A stretch of DNA of 64,000 nt from Rhynchopus euleeides (Eukaryota; Euglenozoa; Diplonemea; Diplonemida; Diplonemidae), in contig OY723266.1 in the NCBI GenBank assembly GCA_963210315.1, positions 2,108,001-2,172,000 on the forward strand. Reading direction: 5' to 3'. Below the pieces are notes generated by a model. It saw only the letters and a list, made by a program, of their open reading frames with translations, was not told the DNA's origin and made no database searches. The number at the start of each line of letters is the position of its first letter. Positions within the stretch are counted from its first letter, which is position 1. The position numbers and the translations under genes were made by a program. Of this stretch, positions 13,001-22,958 are shown one piece after another.

Positions 13001-14830
13001 TAACCCTTGACCCAACCCTAGGGTTAGGGTCAGGGTTGACCCCAGACCCTACCCAACCCTAGGGTTAGGGTTAGGGTTAACCCTTGACCCAACCCTAGGG
13101 TTAGGGTCAGGGTTAACCCTAGACCCTACCCTAACCCTAGGGTTAGGGTTAGGGTTAACCCTTGACCCAACCCTAGGGTTAGGGTTAGGGTTGACCCTAG
13201 ACCCTACCCTAACCCTAGGGTTAGGGTCAGGGTTAACCCTTGACCCAACCCTAGGGTTAGGGTCAGGGTTGACCCCAGACCCTACCCAACCCTAGGGTTA
13301 GGGTTAGGGTAAACCCTTGACCCAACCCTAGGGTTAGGGTTAGGGTTGACCCTAGACCCTACCCTAACCCTAGGGTTAGGGTCAGGGTTAACCCTTGACC
13401 CAACCCTAGGGTTAGGGTCAGGGTTGACCCCAGACCCTACCCAACCCTAGGGTTAGGGTCAGGGTTAACCCTAGACCCTACCCTAACCCTAGGGTTAGGG
13501 TTAGGGTTAACCCTTGACCCAACCCTAGGGTTAGGGTTAGGGTTGACCCTAGACCCTACCCTAACCCTAGGGTTAGGGTCAGGGTTAACCCTTGACCCAA
13601 CCCTAGGGTTAGGGTCAGGGTTGACCCCAGACCCTACCCAACCCTAGGGTTAGGGTTAGGGTTGACCCTAGACCCTACCCTAACCCTAGGGTTAGGGTCA
13701 GGGTTAACCCTTGACCCAACCCTAGGGTTAGGGTCAGGGTTGACCCCAGACCCTACCCAACCCTAGGGTTAGGGTTAGGGTAAACCCTTGACCCAACCCT
13801 AGGGTTAGGGTCAGGGTTGACCCTAGACCCTACCCTAACCCTAGGGTTAGGGTCAGGGTTAACCCTTGACCCAACCCTAGGGTTAGGGTCAGGGTTGACC
13901 CCAGACCCTACCCAACCCTAGGGTTAGGGTTAGGGTTAACCCTTGACCCAACCCTAGGGTTAGGGTTAGGGTTGACCCTAGACCCTACCCTAACCCTAGG
14001 GTTAGGGTCAGGGTTAACCCTAGACCCTACCCTAACCCTAGGGTTAGGGTCAGGGTTAACCCTTGACCCAACCCTAGGGTTAGGGTCAGGGTTGACCCCA
14101 GACCCTACCCAACCCTAGGGTTAGGGTTAGGGTTAACCCTTGACCCAACCCTAGGGTTAGGGTCAGGGTTAACCCTAGACCCTACCCTAACCCTAGGGTT
14201 AGGGTTAGGGTTAACCCTTGACCCAACCCTAGGGTTAGGGTTAGGGTTAGGGTTGACCCTAGACCCTACCCTAACCCTAGGGTTAGGGTTAGGGTTAACC
14301 CTTGACCCAACCCTAGGGTTAGGGTTAGGGTTAACCCTAGACCCTACCGAACCCTCGGGTTAGGGTCAGGGTTGACCCTAGACCCTACCCAACCCTAGGG
14401 TTAGGGTCAGGGTTAACCCTAGACCCTACCCTAACCCTAGGGTTAGGGTTAGGGTTAACCCTTGACCCAACCCTAGGGTTAGGGTCAGGGTTGACCCCAG
14501 ACCCTACCCAACCCTAGGGTTAGGGTTAGGGTTAACCCTTGACCCAACCCTAGGGTTAGGGTTAGGGTTAACCCTAGACCCTACCCAACCCTCGGGTTAG
14601 GGTCAGGGTTGACCCTAGACCCTACCCAACCCTCGGGTTAGGGTTAGGGTTAACCCTGGACCCTACCCAACCCTAGGGTTAGGGTCAGGGTTGACCCTAG
14701 ACCCTACCCTAACCCTAGGGTTAGGGTCAGGGTTAACCCGAGACCCTACCCAACCCTAGGGTTAGGGTTAACCCTTGACCCAACCCTAGGGTTAGGGTCA
14801 GGGTTGACCCTAGACCCTACCCTAGGGTTA
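7097..14830. repeat. Alternating-inverted telomere-like satellite, block 1
   Basis: Monomers of about 36-42 bp are built from the telomeric hexamer in both orientations. Each contains a GGGTTAACCC and a CCCTAGGG centre, so the whole array is a chain of small palindromes. Variant monomers carry TTGACCC, CCAGACCC or CGAACCCTCGGG. The rare CGAACCCTCGGG variant pair recurs at 7581/7741 and 9541/9701, a shift of 1960 bp, and the sequence between matches at the same shift, showing a larger duplication layer. No open frames are present. Confidence 0.9.
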
Positions 14831-17395
14831 GGGTAGGGTATAGGGTTAACCCCAACCCTGATCCGAGGGTTGGGTCGGGTCTAGGGTTCACCCTGACCCA
14901 AACCCGAACCCGAGGGTAGGGTTGGGTCTAGGGTGAACCCTAACCCTAGGGTCGGGCAGGGTCTTGGGTTAACCCCCAACCCTAACCCTCGGGTTGGGTA
15001 GGGTATAGGGTTAACCCTAACCCTAGGGTTGGGTTGTGTATAGGGTTAACCCTAACCCTAACCCTAGGGTAGGGTTGGGTCTTGGGTTAACCCTAACCCT
15101 AGGGTTGGGTTGGGTATAGGGTTAACCCTAACCCTAGGGTAGGGTTGGGTCTTGGGTTAACCCTAACCCTAACCCTAGGGTAGGGTTGGGTATAGGGTTA
15201 ACCCTAACCCTAACCCTAGGGTTGGGTGGGGTATAGGGTTAACCCTAACCCTAGGGTTGGGTTGGGTCTAGGGTTAACCCTGACCCTAACCCTAGGGTTG
15301 GGTAGGGTATAGGGTTAACCCCAACCCTAACCCTAGGGTTGGGTTGGGTCTAGGGTTAACCCGAACCCTAACCCTAGGGTTGGGTTGGGTCTAGGGTTAA
15401 CCCTAACCCTAACCCTAGGGTAGGGTTGGGTGTAGGGTTGGGTTGGGTATAGGGTTAACCCCAACCCTGATCCGAGGGTTGGGTCGGGTCTAGGGTTCAC
15501 CCTGACCCAAACCCGAACCCTAGGGTAGGGTTGGGTATTGGGTTAACCCTAACCCTAGGGTTGGGTGGGGTATAGGGTTAACCCTAACCCTAGGGTTGGG
15601 TTGGGTCTAGGGTTAACCCTGACCCTAACCCTAGGGTTGGGTAGGGTATAGGGTTAACCCCAACCCTAACCCTAGGGTTGGGTTGGGTCTAGGGTTAACC
15701 CTGACCCTAACCCTAGGGTTGGGTAGGGTATAGGGTTAACCCCAACCCTAACCCTAGGGTTGGGTTGGGTCTAGGGTTAACCCTGACCCTAACCCTAGGG
15801 TTGGGTAGGGTGTAGGGTTAACCCTAACCCTAGGGTCGGGTTGGGTTAACCCTAACCCTAGGGTTGGGTTGGGTATAGGGTTAACCCTAACCCTAACCCT
15901 AGGGTTGGGTTGGGTCTAGGGTTAACCCTGACCCTAACCCTAGGGTTGGGTAGGGTATAGGGTTAACCCCAACCCTAACCCTAGGGTTGGGTTGGGTCTA
16001 GGGTTAACCCGAACCCTAACCCTAGGGTTGGGTTGGGTCTAGGGTTAACCCTAACCCTAACCCTAGGGTAGGGTTGGGTTGGGTATAGGGTTAACCCCAA
16101 CCCTGATCCGAGGGTTGGGTCGGGTCTAGGGTTCACCCTGACCCAAACCCGAACCCTAGGGTAGGGTTGGGTCTTGGGTTAACCCTAACCCTAGGGTTGG
16201 GTTGGGTATAGGGTTAACCCTAACCCTAGGGTGAGGGTAGGGTATAGGGTTAACCCCAACCCTAACCCTAGGGTTGGGTAGGGTATAGGGTTAACCCTAA
16301 CCCTAGGGTAGGGTTGGGTCTTGGGTTAACCCTAACCCTAACCCTAGGGTTGGGTGGGGTATAGGGTTAACCCTAACCCTAGGGTTGGGTTGGGTCTAGG
16401 GTTAACCCTGACCCTAACCCTAGGGTTGGGTAGGGTATAGGGTTAACCCCAACCCTAACCCTAGGGTTGGGTTGGGTCTAGGGTTAACCCTGACGCTAAC
16501 CCTAGGGTTGGGTTGGGTCTAGGGTTAACCCTGACCCTAACCCTAGGGTTGGGTAGGGTGTAGGGTTAACCCTAACCCTAGGGTCGGGTTGGGTTAACCC
16601 TAACCCTAGGGTTGGGTTGGGTATAGGGTTAACCCTAACCCTAACCCTAGGGTTGGGTTGGGTCTAGGGTTAAGCCTGACCCTAACCCTAGGGTTGGGTA
16701 GGGTATAGGGTTAACCCCAACCCTAACCCTAGGGTTGGGTTGGGTCTAGGGTTAACCCTAACCCTAACCCTAGGGTAGGGTTGGGTGTAGGGTTGGGTTG
16801 GGTATAGGGTTAACCCTGACCCTAACCCTAGGGTAGGGTGTAGGGTTAACCCTAACCCTAACCCTAGGGTTGGGTAGGGTGTAGGGTTAACCCTAACCCT
16901 AGGGTAGGGTTGGGTCTAGGGTTAACCCTGACCCTAACCCTAGGGTAGGGTCTAGGGTTAACCCCAACCCTAACCCTAGGGTTGGGTAGGGTGTAGGGTT
17001 AACCCTGACCCTAACCCTAGGGTTGGGTAGGGTATAGGGTTAACCCTGACCCTAACCCTAGGGTAGGGTCTAGGGTTAACCCCAACCCCAACCCTAGGGT
17101 TGGGTAGGGTGTAGGGTTAACCCTCACCCTAACCCTAGGGTTGGGTAGGGTATAGGGTTAACCCTGACCCTAACCCTAGGGTAGGGTCTAGGGTTAACCC
17201 CAACCCCAACCCTAGGGTTGGGTAGGGTGTAGGGTTAACCCTCACCCTCACCCTAGGGTTGGGTAGGGTATAGGGTTAACCCTAACCCCAGGGTAGGGTC
17301 TAGGGTTAACCCTAACCCTAGGGTGAGGGTAGGGTCTGGAGTTAACCCCAACCCCAACCCTAGGGTTGGGTAGGGTCTAGGGTCACCCGTAACCC
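14831..17395. repeat. Telomere-like satellite, block 2 (GGGTTGGGTAGGGT type)
   Basis: From about 14831 the satellite changes character. Units of roughly 40 bp combine AACCCTAACCCTAGGG with GGGTTGGGTAGGGTATAGGG or GGTCTAGGGTTAACCC. It keeps the GTTAAC and CCTAGG palindrome centres of block 1 but adds frequent TTGGG and TAGGG variants. A unique-looking stretch of about 110 bp (17396-17506) separates it from the right terminus, followed by a short CCCTAGGGTAGGGTAGGG tail and a long C-run. Confidence 0.85.
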
Positions 17396-17602
17396 TCGAA
17401 ATCGGGCCCAAATCGCCAAAATGGGCACCCCTCGAAAAAAAATATTCGAAAAGGTCCCCCTACCCACACCTGGAAATTACCAAAAAATCTGGGACCCCGG
17501 CGGCCCCAACCCTAGGGTAGGGTAGGGTAGCCCCCCCCCCCCCCCCCTCCCCCCCCCGGCACGGAGAAACTTAACGTTCGACCCGAATTAGCCAGAGGCC
17601 TG

Positions 17603-17610
17603 GGGTATTT
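17603..17610. repeat. Right 8-bp target-site duplication of the telomere-satellite element
   Basis: GGGTATTT directly follows the right inverted terminus and equals the octamer at 7032-7039. Confidence 0.65.
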
Positions 17611-18722
17611 TTTGGCGCGCACACACAGGCAGAACCACAATGCCTTATCTATGCACACTCAGGCAAGAAGGCCTGTGTGCCACACACAACGCGCGTTGCA
17701 ACAGGGTGGTGTGGGAAGAGGGGAGGGGGGGGGGGGATCCAACAGCACATGTGTTGTTGTGCCGCAGGGGCGGCTCTTCTGGATCCCCCGCTTCAGAGCG
17801 AAGATGCCATTCAGATTCAAACGTGCGCTAGGCACGACTAACCCCCTACCCTTCATCACTGCAGTAAGGGTGCTCTATCACTTCAGGGGGGTGGGGTGGG
17901 GGGTGGGGGGGAGCTGAACGAACGAGGGGTGTGCCGTGCAATTCTTTTGCGGTCAGGGTGAGTGCGGTGTGTTTGTGTTGAGGTTCGGTGCGTTTGGATG
18001 GAGGGGGTGGGAAGGTGGGTGTGTGTGAGTCTTCCTGTCAGTGATACAGATGTTTCGCAGAAGAAAAATTAATTCCCACCCCCACCCCCCCCCCCTCCCC
18101 CCGGCGGGTATGTGGGGTGGTTTGTTTCGTGCGATTTTGCCCATTTTTCCGTTTTGTGAAACCTCGCCCATGACACCAGCCTTCGCAGGCGTGTGATTGT
18201 CATGGGTGCAGTGTGTGTGTGCAGTGGAGGTGACATCAGAGTCTTGCTCGATGCAGCCTCCACTGAACCATCAAACATCTTAACGTATTGAGTGTGGGAG
18301 CGCCAGCAAAAATTCCCAAAGAGAAACCCATTCTGTCAGAACCGAAGCAAAAAAAATAACGTGCAGAACACAACAACAACAACAAAAACACGGCGTGAAG
18401 AACAAAAAAAACAGCTTATTTTTCCATGCTGATTTAGTTTCCACCCCCCACCCCTCCTCTCGCCCACACCCCGCACCCCACCCCCACTTCCTCTCTTGAA
18501 ACTGCACCCCCCTAGGTGAGCCGTGAAGCATGTCTTTTGAGCTTCGGCTTTGTCAGGACGAGGGGGGGCAGGGGTTGGGTCGGGTATTTCCGGGAGGGGG
18601 GGGGGGAGACGGGGGTATCGACACGATAGAACGACGCAGTTGCGGAATTGTGACAAAATGTGTGTGAAAGGCGCATACAGGCCCGCTCCTTTTTAGTGGG
18701 CTCTTAATTGGATAATTTGTAT
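17611..18722. other. Spacer without recognisable gene
   Basis: About 1.1 kb with G-runs, CAACAACAAC and A-runs. Short open frames are present on both strands, but none shows a motif, domain or codon pattern that I recognise. Confidence 0.5.
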
Positions 18723-18820
18723 TACAGGGGGGGGTCAAATAAACGTACTTAGTACTACTATTCGGCGAACGCGCGGGCCTAAATCGACCTCGCCAGAAAA
18801 TTAATAAATAGTTTGCGAGC

Positions 18821-18847
18821 GAATAGACGTACTAAGTACGTCTATTC
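18821..18847. repeat. 27-bp perfect palindrome inside element A
   Basis: GAATAGACGTACT and its exact reverse complement are separated by a single A. It lies about 100 bp inside the left terminus, where transposase-binding or regulatory sites are common in DNA transposons. Confidence 0.75.
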
Positions 18848-19175
18848 AACTTTTCCTAAAAACGCTGTTTGCAGGGGCTCTGCGGGGCTGTTTGGTCCAC
18901 CAGGGGCGCGCTGGTCACTGCTGTCGTCCGTCTCTCACTTCTTCTGCCTTCCGGTCGAGTATCCGCTCTGTTCTCGTCCTACCACTCGCCCCTCATTTGG
19001 TTTCGTACCGTTTTGATTTGTATTGCCCCCCCCCCCCTGGTTGACATTCTTGTTGAGTTAGTGAAAGCATACACAGTTCATCAGAGCTGTCAGCTTCACT
19101 GTCGGTGGTTGGTTGGTGCGTTGATGCTTAAAAAAAAGATGTGAAAAAGACAAGCCACAACCAGCACGCCCCAAC

Positions 19176-19721
19176 TTACTTCTTCTTCAAGTTCTTGGGC
19201 TTGCTGGGGCAAGTCTGCATGTTGTGCCCAGGCTTCCTACACCCTTTGCAGAGCCTGCGGTGTTTGTTGGGAGTCTGGGTGGTCGGGGACGCTGCGCGCT
19301 TCTTTTCGGAGGACTGGGAGGACTGGGAAGGCTGTGTCTGTGTGAGAGAGTTCACACGAACCGGCTTCGCCCATGCCAAGATGCTTGACTGTTGGGTTGG
19401 CTGAGACACAACTTTCTTTTGGGTGGACTGCTTCTCTGTGCTCTCTTTTGCCTTCCCGTCCAACCCAGGTTCAAGGTCCGCACCACCAGCCTCAGGGGAT
19501 GTTTCTGTGCTTGGTGCGAAGGTGAGGTCCGGACAAAGGGAGCTCTTCACGAACCCGTCCTCCTCACCCGACACCTTCAGCACGTACCCCATATCCCGCA
19601 AGCGCTCGGCTACCAGCGTGCCCTGGCCCGGGCCAGTTGGTTGAAGGAAGGCCGGGGAGCGCATGGCGGTGGCCCATCCTCGAATATCTTGAACAGGAGG
19701 CATTCCATCAGCAGGAGGCAC
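19176..19721 (-). pseudogene. CCHC zinc-knuckle protein fragment in element A
   Basis: The minus-strand frame encodes about 180 residues and stays open further upstream to about 19826, but without an ATG; the residue that opens it at 19721 is a GTG codon. The middle is rich in Ser, Gln, Thr and Lys. The C-terminus carries CKGCRKPGHNMQTC, an exact C-x2-C-x4-H-x4-C zinc knuckle, followed by a Lys-rich tail. Such knuckles end several transposase and Gag-like proteins, including Mutator-like transposases. I see no DDE catalytic region in the remaining frame, so this is probably the decayed 3' part of a transposon protein. It could instead be a captured host fragment. Confidence 0.45.
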
Positions 19722-20872
19722 ATGAAAGCATCGGACGTCATCATTATGTCGGACACCAGCCGAAGCTATTGGCTCTGTTGGTGGATGGTGAAATCTGGGC
19801 AGTTGGATTGCGGGTTTGCGGGCGTGTGTTGATCAGTGCTGCACAACAGGAGAGAATGTCAAACAACGTCAGGGAAGGGGGCTGCGGGGGGTGGGGGGTG
19901 GGCTCAGCTGGTCCTCGAAGGCTACATCTATGGTGAGGTGTGTCTGGGGCCATCCGTCCACATCTTCTCGTTGGTGGTAGGGACTGCGGACGCCGTAGAT
20001 GAGGAGTCGTTTAATGCGCGCCGCTCTTCAGCAGTGATTTTGACGCCTCTGGACCCCAGGAGTTTGCGGGTTTCCGGGTTTGCGGTCTTCAGCAGTGGTT
20101 CTGATGCCTCTGGACCGCAGGAGTTTGCGGGTTCGCTGGTTTCCCGTCCGTATGTGTCTGAGGGGGGATGCCCCGATTCCCTTCGTCACGACATATCTTT
20201 GAGCGTAGGTCACTTCCCCCCTCTACGGACCCCGTGCACCCTGGTTCCCCTAAGTGGCACCAATAGACCCCGTTGTCCCCATTCCTTGCCCCAAAGTTTG
20301 CAGATTTGTGTGTCTCCAAAAAGAAAATCTCAAAAAAAACGAAAAATTTTCCCAAAAAAAAGGGTGAAAAGTAAGTACTACTATTCAACGGCCCAACGTG
20401 CCCCAGAGCCCCAAAAAAATAAGTACTACTATTCGGCTAAGTACTACTATTCAACTAAGTACGTTTATTTGACCCCCCCCTGTAACCCGGGTTCCTATTT
20501 AGTGAATATATATTAATTTTTCGCACCGCAAATTTTGTCGAATAATTAATTATTTTTTGACATCCGGACCGAGAATCTTTGCAGCTGTTGTTTGTCTGGG
20601 CTCGGGAAAAGATCACACACATCAAACGACACGCCAAAAATGGCACAGCCTCTGGACATCCACTTAGCCAGCGAGGACCACACTGGTGACAGATTGCTCG
20701 TACATAACTCCAAAAACGGGGGGCTTGGTTGCTTCAATAGCAGCATATGGTTGTTAGCCGCCAACCGCTTTTGTGTTATGTGCAAGGAACCTGAAGTGGA
20801 AGTTGCACATTACACATTGCAATGAATGCTGAAACACAGAGTGTCACAGGAAACGATCGAGTAAAGAAAAAC

Positions 20873-21499
20873 TCAAAGAAAAAGCCCAAAAGGGAAACAC
20901 AAGCTAGCTGGGACAACGCTAGGGTTCAGAAAACTGCTCTTTGTAGTGATGGAGGGGCTTGTTGGTTTGTTTGTAGCCGCATTATTTTTTGCGGCGGTCC
21001 CTCCGACGGTACGGTATTGGTCGTGCGAGAAGTGCATAAGACACACGGAGTTCCTCGGGTGACAGGTGTGGTGAGTAACAGCAACGCTGTTACTCACCAC
21101 ACCTGTCACACCAGCGCCGAGAAGCGGGCAGCTGTGATCGGCCACCCGATCCCCGCTGCCTGATCGGCCACCCGTTCCCCGCTGCCTGGGCACGTGGTAG
21201 TCGCCCGTATCCACCTTGTGCTTTACATATTTCGAAACCAGCGCGGCGGACACCTTCTTCTCGCTGTTCTTCTCCTTCCACTCCTTCACCGCGTCCACTT
21301 GACACTCCCTCTGTTGGGCGAGGTCAGTCAGGTGTACGATGTCCGCCACAGAAAGGGTGGTGCGCTGCGACTGCTTCTCAAGTATTTCCTCCACAAGAGC
21401 TACGTTGTCCGCCTCCTTCTGGGCAGCCTCGGAAGCCGCAGCCGCTGCCCTCCCCGCCGCCTCAAGGGCCACGTCGATGGGGGTAACTGTTCCGCTCAT
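20873..21499 (-). CDS. Unknown 208-residue protein with Ala-rich helix
   Basis: The frame begins at a proper ATG and encodes 208 residues that I do not recognise. Residues 1-60 are Ala/Glu/Gln-rich and probably helical, possibly coiled coil; residues 60-105 are Lys/Glu-rich and charged. From about residue 110 the reading passes through a 26-bp direct duplication (21136-21187) and then the 51-bp hairpin at 21059-21109, and becomes low-complexity, so only the N-terminal half looks protein-like. It sits wholly inside element B, so it may be an element protein or a captured host gene fragment. Confidence 0.3.
   Translation of the reverse strand: MSGTVTPIDVALEAAGRAAAAASEAAQKEADNVALVEEILEKQSQRTTLSVADIVHLTDLAQQRECQVDAVKEWKEKNSEKKVSAALVSKYVKHKVDTGDYHVPRQRGTGGRSGSGDRVADHSCPLLGAGVTGVVSNSVAVTHHTCHPRNSVCLMHFSHDQYRTVGGTAAKNNAATNKPTSPSITTKSSFLNPSVVPASLCFPFGLFL
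21059..21109. repeat. 51-bp perfect hairpin (24-bp arms, AAC loop)
   Basis: GTGACAGGTGTGGTGAGTAA plus CAGC (21059-21082) is followed by AAC and then the exact reverse complement (21086-21109). Perfect arms of this length do not survive by chance, so it is either a recent inverted duplication or a functional fold. Confidence 0.85.
21136..21187. repeat. 26-bp direct tandem duplication
   Basis: GATCGGCCACCCGATCCCCG plus CTGCCT occurs twice back to back, with one difference (GATCCCC versus GTTCCCC). Confidence 0.8.
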
Positions 21500-22028
21500 T
21501 GTGATGGAGGGTCCGGGATATGTTCTCGCTTCCTGGTGTGTGATTCGTGTCGTGTATTGGAGTGATGGAGGGAGGGGGTGGAATGAACGGTAGTCAACTA
21601 GATTGTGTGGGGCGCGATTAAACGTGGTTTTTATTTAGTGAATAATTAATTTTTTTTCGGAGACTTCACTAAATAGAAACCCGGATTAATATGGTCGGGC
21701 CTGTACCCACACACACACACACACGCCTCGTCCTCCCCACCGCCCCCCACTCACTTTTTGTCGCACCCCCTGGGAACCGTGCTTCTTTGTTGCGCATCGT
21801 GGCAACCCACACAAGGGCACTCTGCACGCAGGCCCCTCCCACTCTCCTGACAGGCCTCTAGAGGGCTGCCCAGAGAGTTGAGCTAGAGCTGTGCACCCCA
21901 CACCCCCTCCATCCCACAGGGGGTCCTGTCAACCTAGACAGCATACCATACACACACCACAGGCCCGCCTGTTCTCATTGAGGTTAGCGGGCCTGGTGCC
22001 CCTCCCCCCCGCCCCCCCACCCCTCACG

Positions 22029-22958
22029 ATGTCAGGGAGGACACTGCGCATCGCGGTTGCGCAGCTCCGTACCACCGCATGCAAGGAGGCCAACCTGCAG
22101 GTGATCGACAGGCTGGCAGCCGACGCGGCAGGCAAGGGGTGTGCCATGCTGTTCCTCCCGGAGAACGCCGACTTCATCGCGCAGGGGAAGGACGCGACCC
22201 TCGCCCTCAGCGAGACTATCCCGGGGGACACCTCACGCTGGTTCCGAGACTGCGCCAGGCGCCACTCCATCTGGGTCAACGTGGGCGGGATGCACGAGCT
22301 CCTCCCCGACTCCCCTGGAATGATCGCCAACACACAGCTGATGGTGGACTCCTCTGGCGAGGTGCAAGCTGTCTACCGCAAGGCGCACCTCTTCGACGTG
22401 GATGTCCCCGGTGGGCGGAGCTACCGCGAGAGCAGCATGACAGAGCGAGGGGATCTGCTCGTCGCCTGCGACACGCCGTGCGGCAGGGTGGGCCTGACGA
22501 CATGTTATGACCTGCGATTTCCGGAGCAGTACACCGCCCTCGCCAGGGAGGGCGCGTGCGACATCATCACTGTCCCCTCCGCCTTCATGGTTCCCACGGG
22601 GAAGGCGCATTGGGAGGTCCTCCTTAGGGCGCGCGCGATAGACTCTCAGTGTTTTATCGTCGCCTCCGCACAGGCGGGTGCGCACAACCCAGTGAGGTCA
22701 TCCTACGGGCACGCCATGGTGGTGGACCCCTGGGGGGAGGTGCTGCTGGACATGGGTGCGGAGGAGGAGGATGTGGTGCGTGCGGTGGACCTGCCCTACG
22801 CAGTGCTGCAGAGGACGCGCACACACCTGCCCATCGCCGGGCATGCCGTGGAGCTGCGGTGGGCGGCGGGGCAGCCTGTGGCGCACCCCGGTGTGCGGGG
22901 TGCGGGGGAGGGGGTGGTGCCGCGGGCAGCGGGCATGGCAGAGCCCGACGTGCTGTGA
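22029..22958 (+). CDS. NIT1: Deaminated glutathione amidase (NIT1-type nitrilase superfamily)
   Basis: This 309-residue, intronless gene encodes a carbon-nitrogen hydrolase that, in the NIT1 family, removes the amide from deaminated glutathione, a side product of transaminases (metabolite repair). The full Glu-Lys-Cys triad is visible: E45 in FLPEN, K118 in YRKAHLFD, C159 in TTCYDLRFPE. Other NIT1 hallmarks are AHWEVLLRARAI, a Gln-Cys after it, and SYGHAMVVDPWG. The length fits cytosolic NIT1. I chose the ATG giving MSGRTLRIAVAQ because the nitrilase fold starts there and a C-rich leader precedes it. An in-frame ATG at 21891 would add 46 residues containing several Arg and no Asp/Glu, resembling a mitochondrial presequence. 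Residues after about 280 (Gly/Val/Ala-rich) are less typical. The next gene is ATG13-like on the same strand, with no evident functional link. Confidence 0.93.
   Translation: MSGRTLRIAVAQLRTTACKEANLQVIDRLAADAAGKGCAMLFLPENADFIAQGKDATLALSETIPGDTSRWFRDCARRHSIWVNVGGMHELLPDSPGMIANTQLMVDSSGEVQAVYRKAHLFDVDVPGGRSYRESSMTERGDLLVACDTPCGRVGLTTCYDLRFPEQYTALAREGACDIITVPSAFMVPTGKAHWEVLLRARAIDSQCFIVASAQAGAHNPVRSSYGHAMVVDPWGEVLLDMGAEEEDVVRAVDLPYAVLQRTRTHLPIAGHAVELRWAAGQPVAHPGVRGAGEGVVPRAAGMAEPDVL

Larger units (their letters stand above)
7040..17602. mobile_element. 10.6 kb non-autonomous hAT-like element filled with telomere-like satellite
   Basis: The block starts with CAGGCCTCTGGCTAATTC (7040-7057) and ends with its exact reverse complement (17585-17602), an 18-bp perfect terminal inverted repeat. 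It is flanked on both sides by GGGTATTT. A CA(G)-type terminus plus an 8-bp duplication is the signature of hAT elements. The interior is almost wholly permuted TTAGGG/CCCTAA sequence in alternating orientation, with stops in all frames, so it encodes no transposase and would depend on one elsewhere. Immediately inside the termini are CTTAACGTT motifs and long G or C runs. The arms do not read out as a chromosome fusion: CCCTA faces the left flank and TAGGG the right flank, opposite to a head-to-head telomere join. The element assignment is inferred from termini only. Confidence 0.7.
18725..20482. mobile_element. TA-flanked inverted-repeat transposon (element A)
   Basis: A perfect 32-bp inverted repeat (18722-18753 and 20454-20485) encloses 1.76 kb. 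Reading the terminus as CAGGGGGGGGTCAAATAAAC, each end is flanked by TA (18723-18724 and 20483-20484), the duplication expected of Tc1/mariner/pogo-type elements. Four direct copies of AGTACTACTATTC lie just inside the ends (18751, 20374, 20422, 20440), and a 27-bp palindrome sits at 18821-18847; these may be transposase-binding sites. The interior carries a minus-strand frame with a CCHC knuckle and a tandem duplication of about 62 bp around 20026-20150. No complete transposase is visible. The terminal motif GGGGGGGTCAAAT is shared with the foldback element at 48810. Confidence 0.7.
20487..21684. mobile_element. Inverted-repeat element B adjoining element A
   Basis: CCGGGTTCCTATTTAGTGAA at 20487-20506 is matched in inverted orientation at 21665-21684 with 19 of 20 identities. 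The left terminal sequence (TATTTAGTGAATA, then an AT-rich run and T-run with TCG) also recurs in direct orientation at about 21632, so the right end is a short foldback of its own. The element abuts element A directly, suggesting nested or serial insertion. It contains the minus-strand frame at 20873-21499 and the long hairpin at 21059-21109. The superfamily cannot be told because the target duplication is unclear. Confidence 0.5.

Noticed and set aside
7040..17602. A chromosome end or a simple telomere-telomere fusion
   Set aside because: The hexamers alternate orientation throughout instead of changing once, the outer orientation is opposite to that expected for a fusion, and unique DNA continues on both sides.
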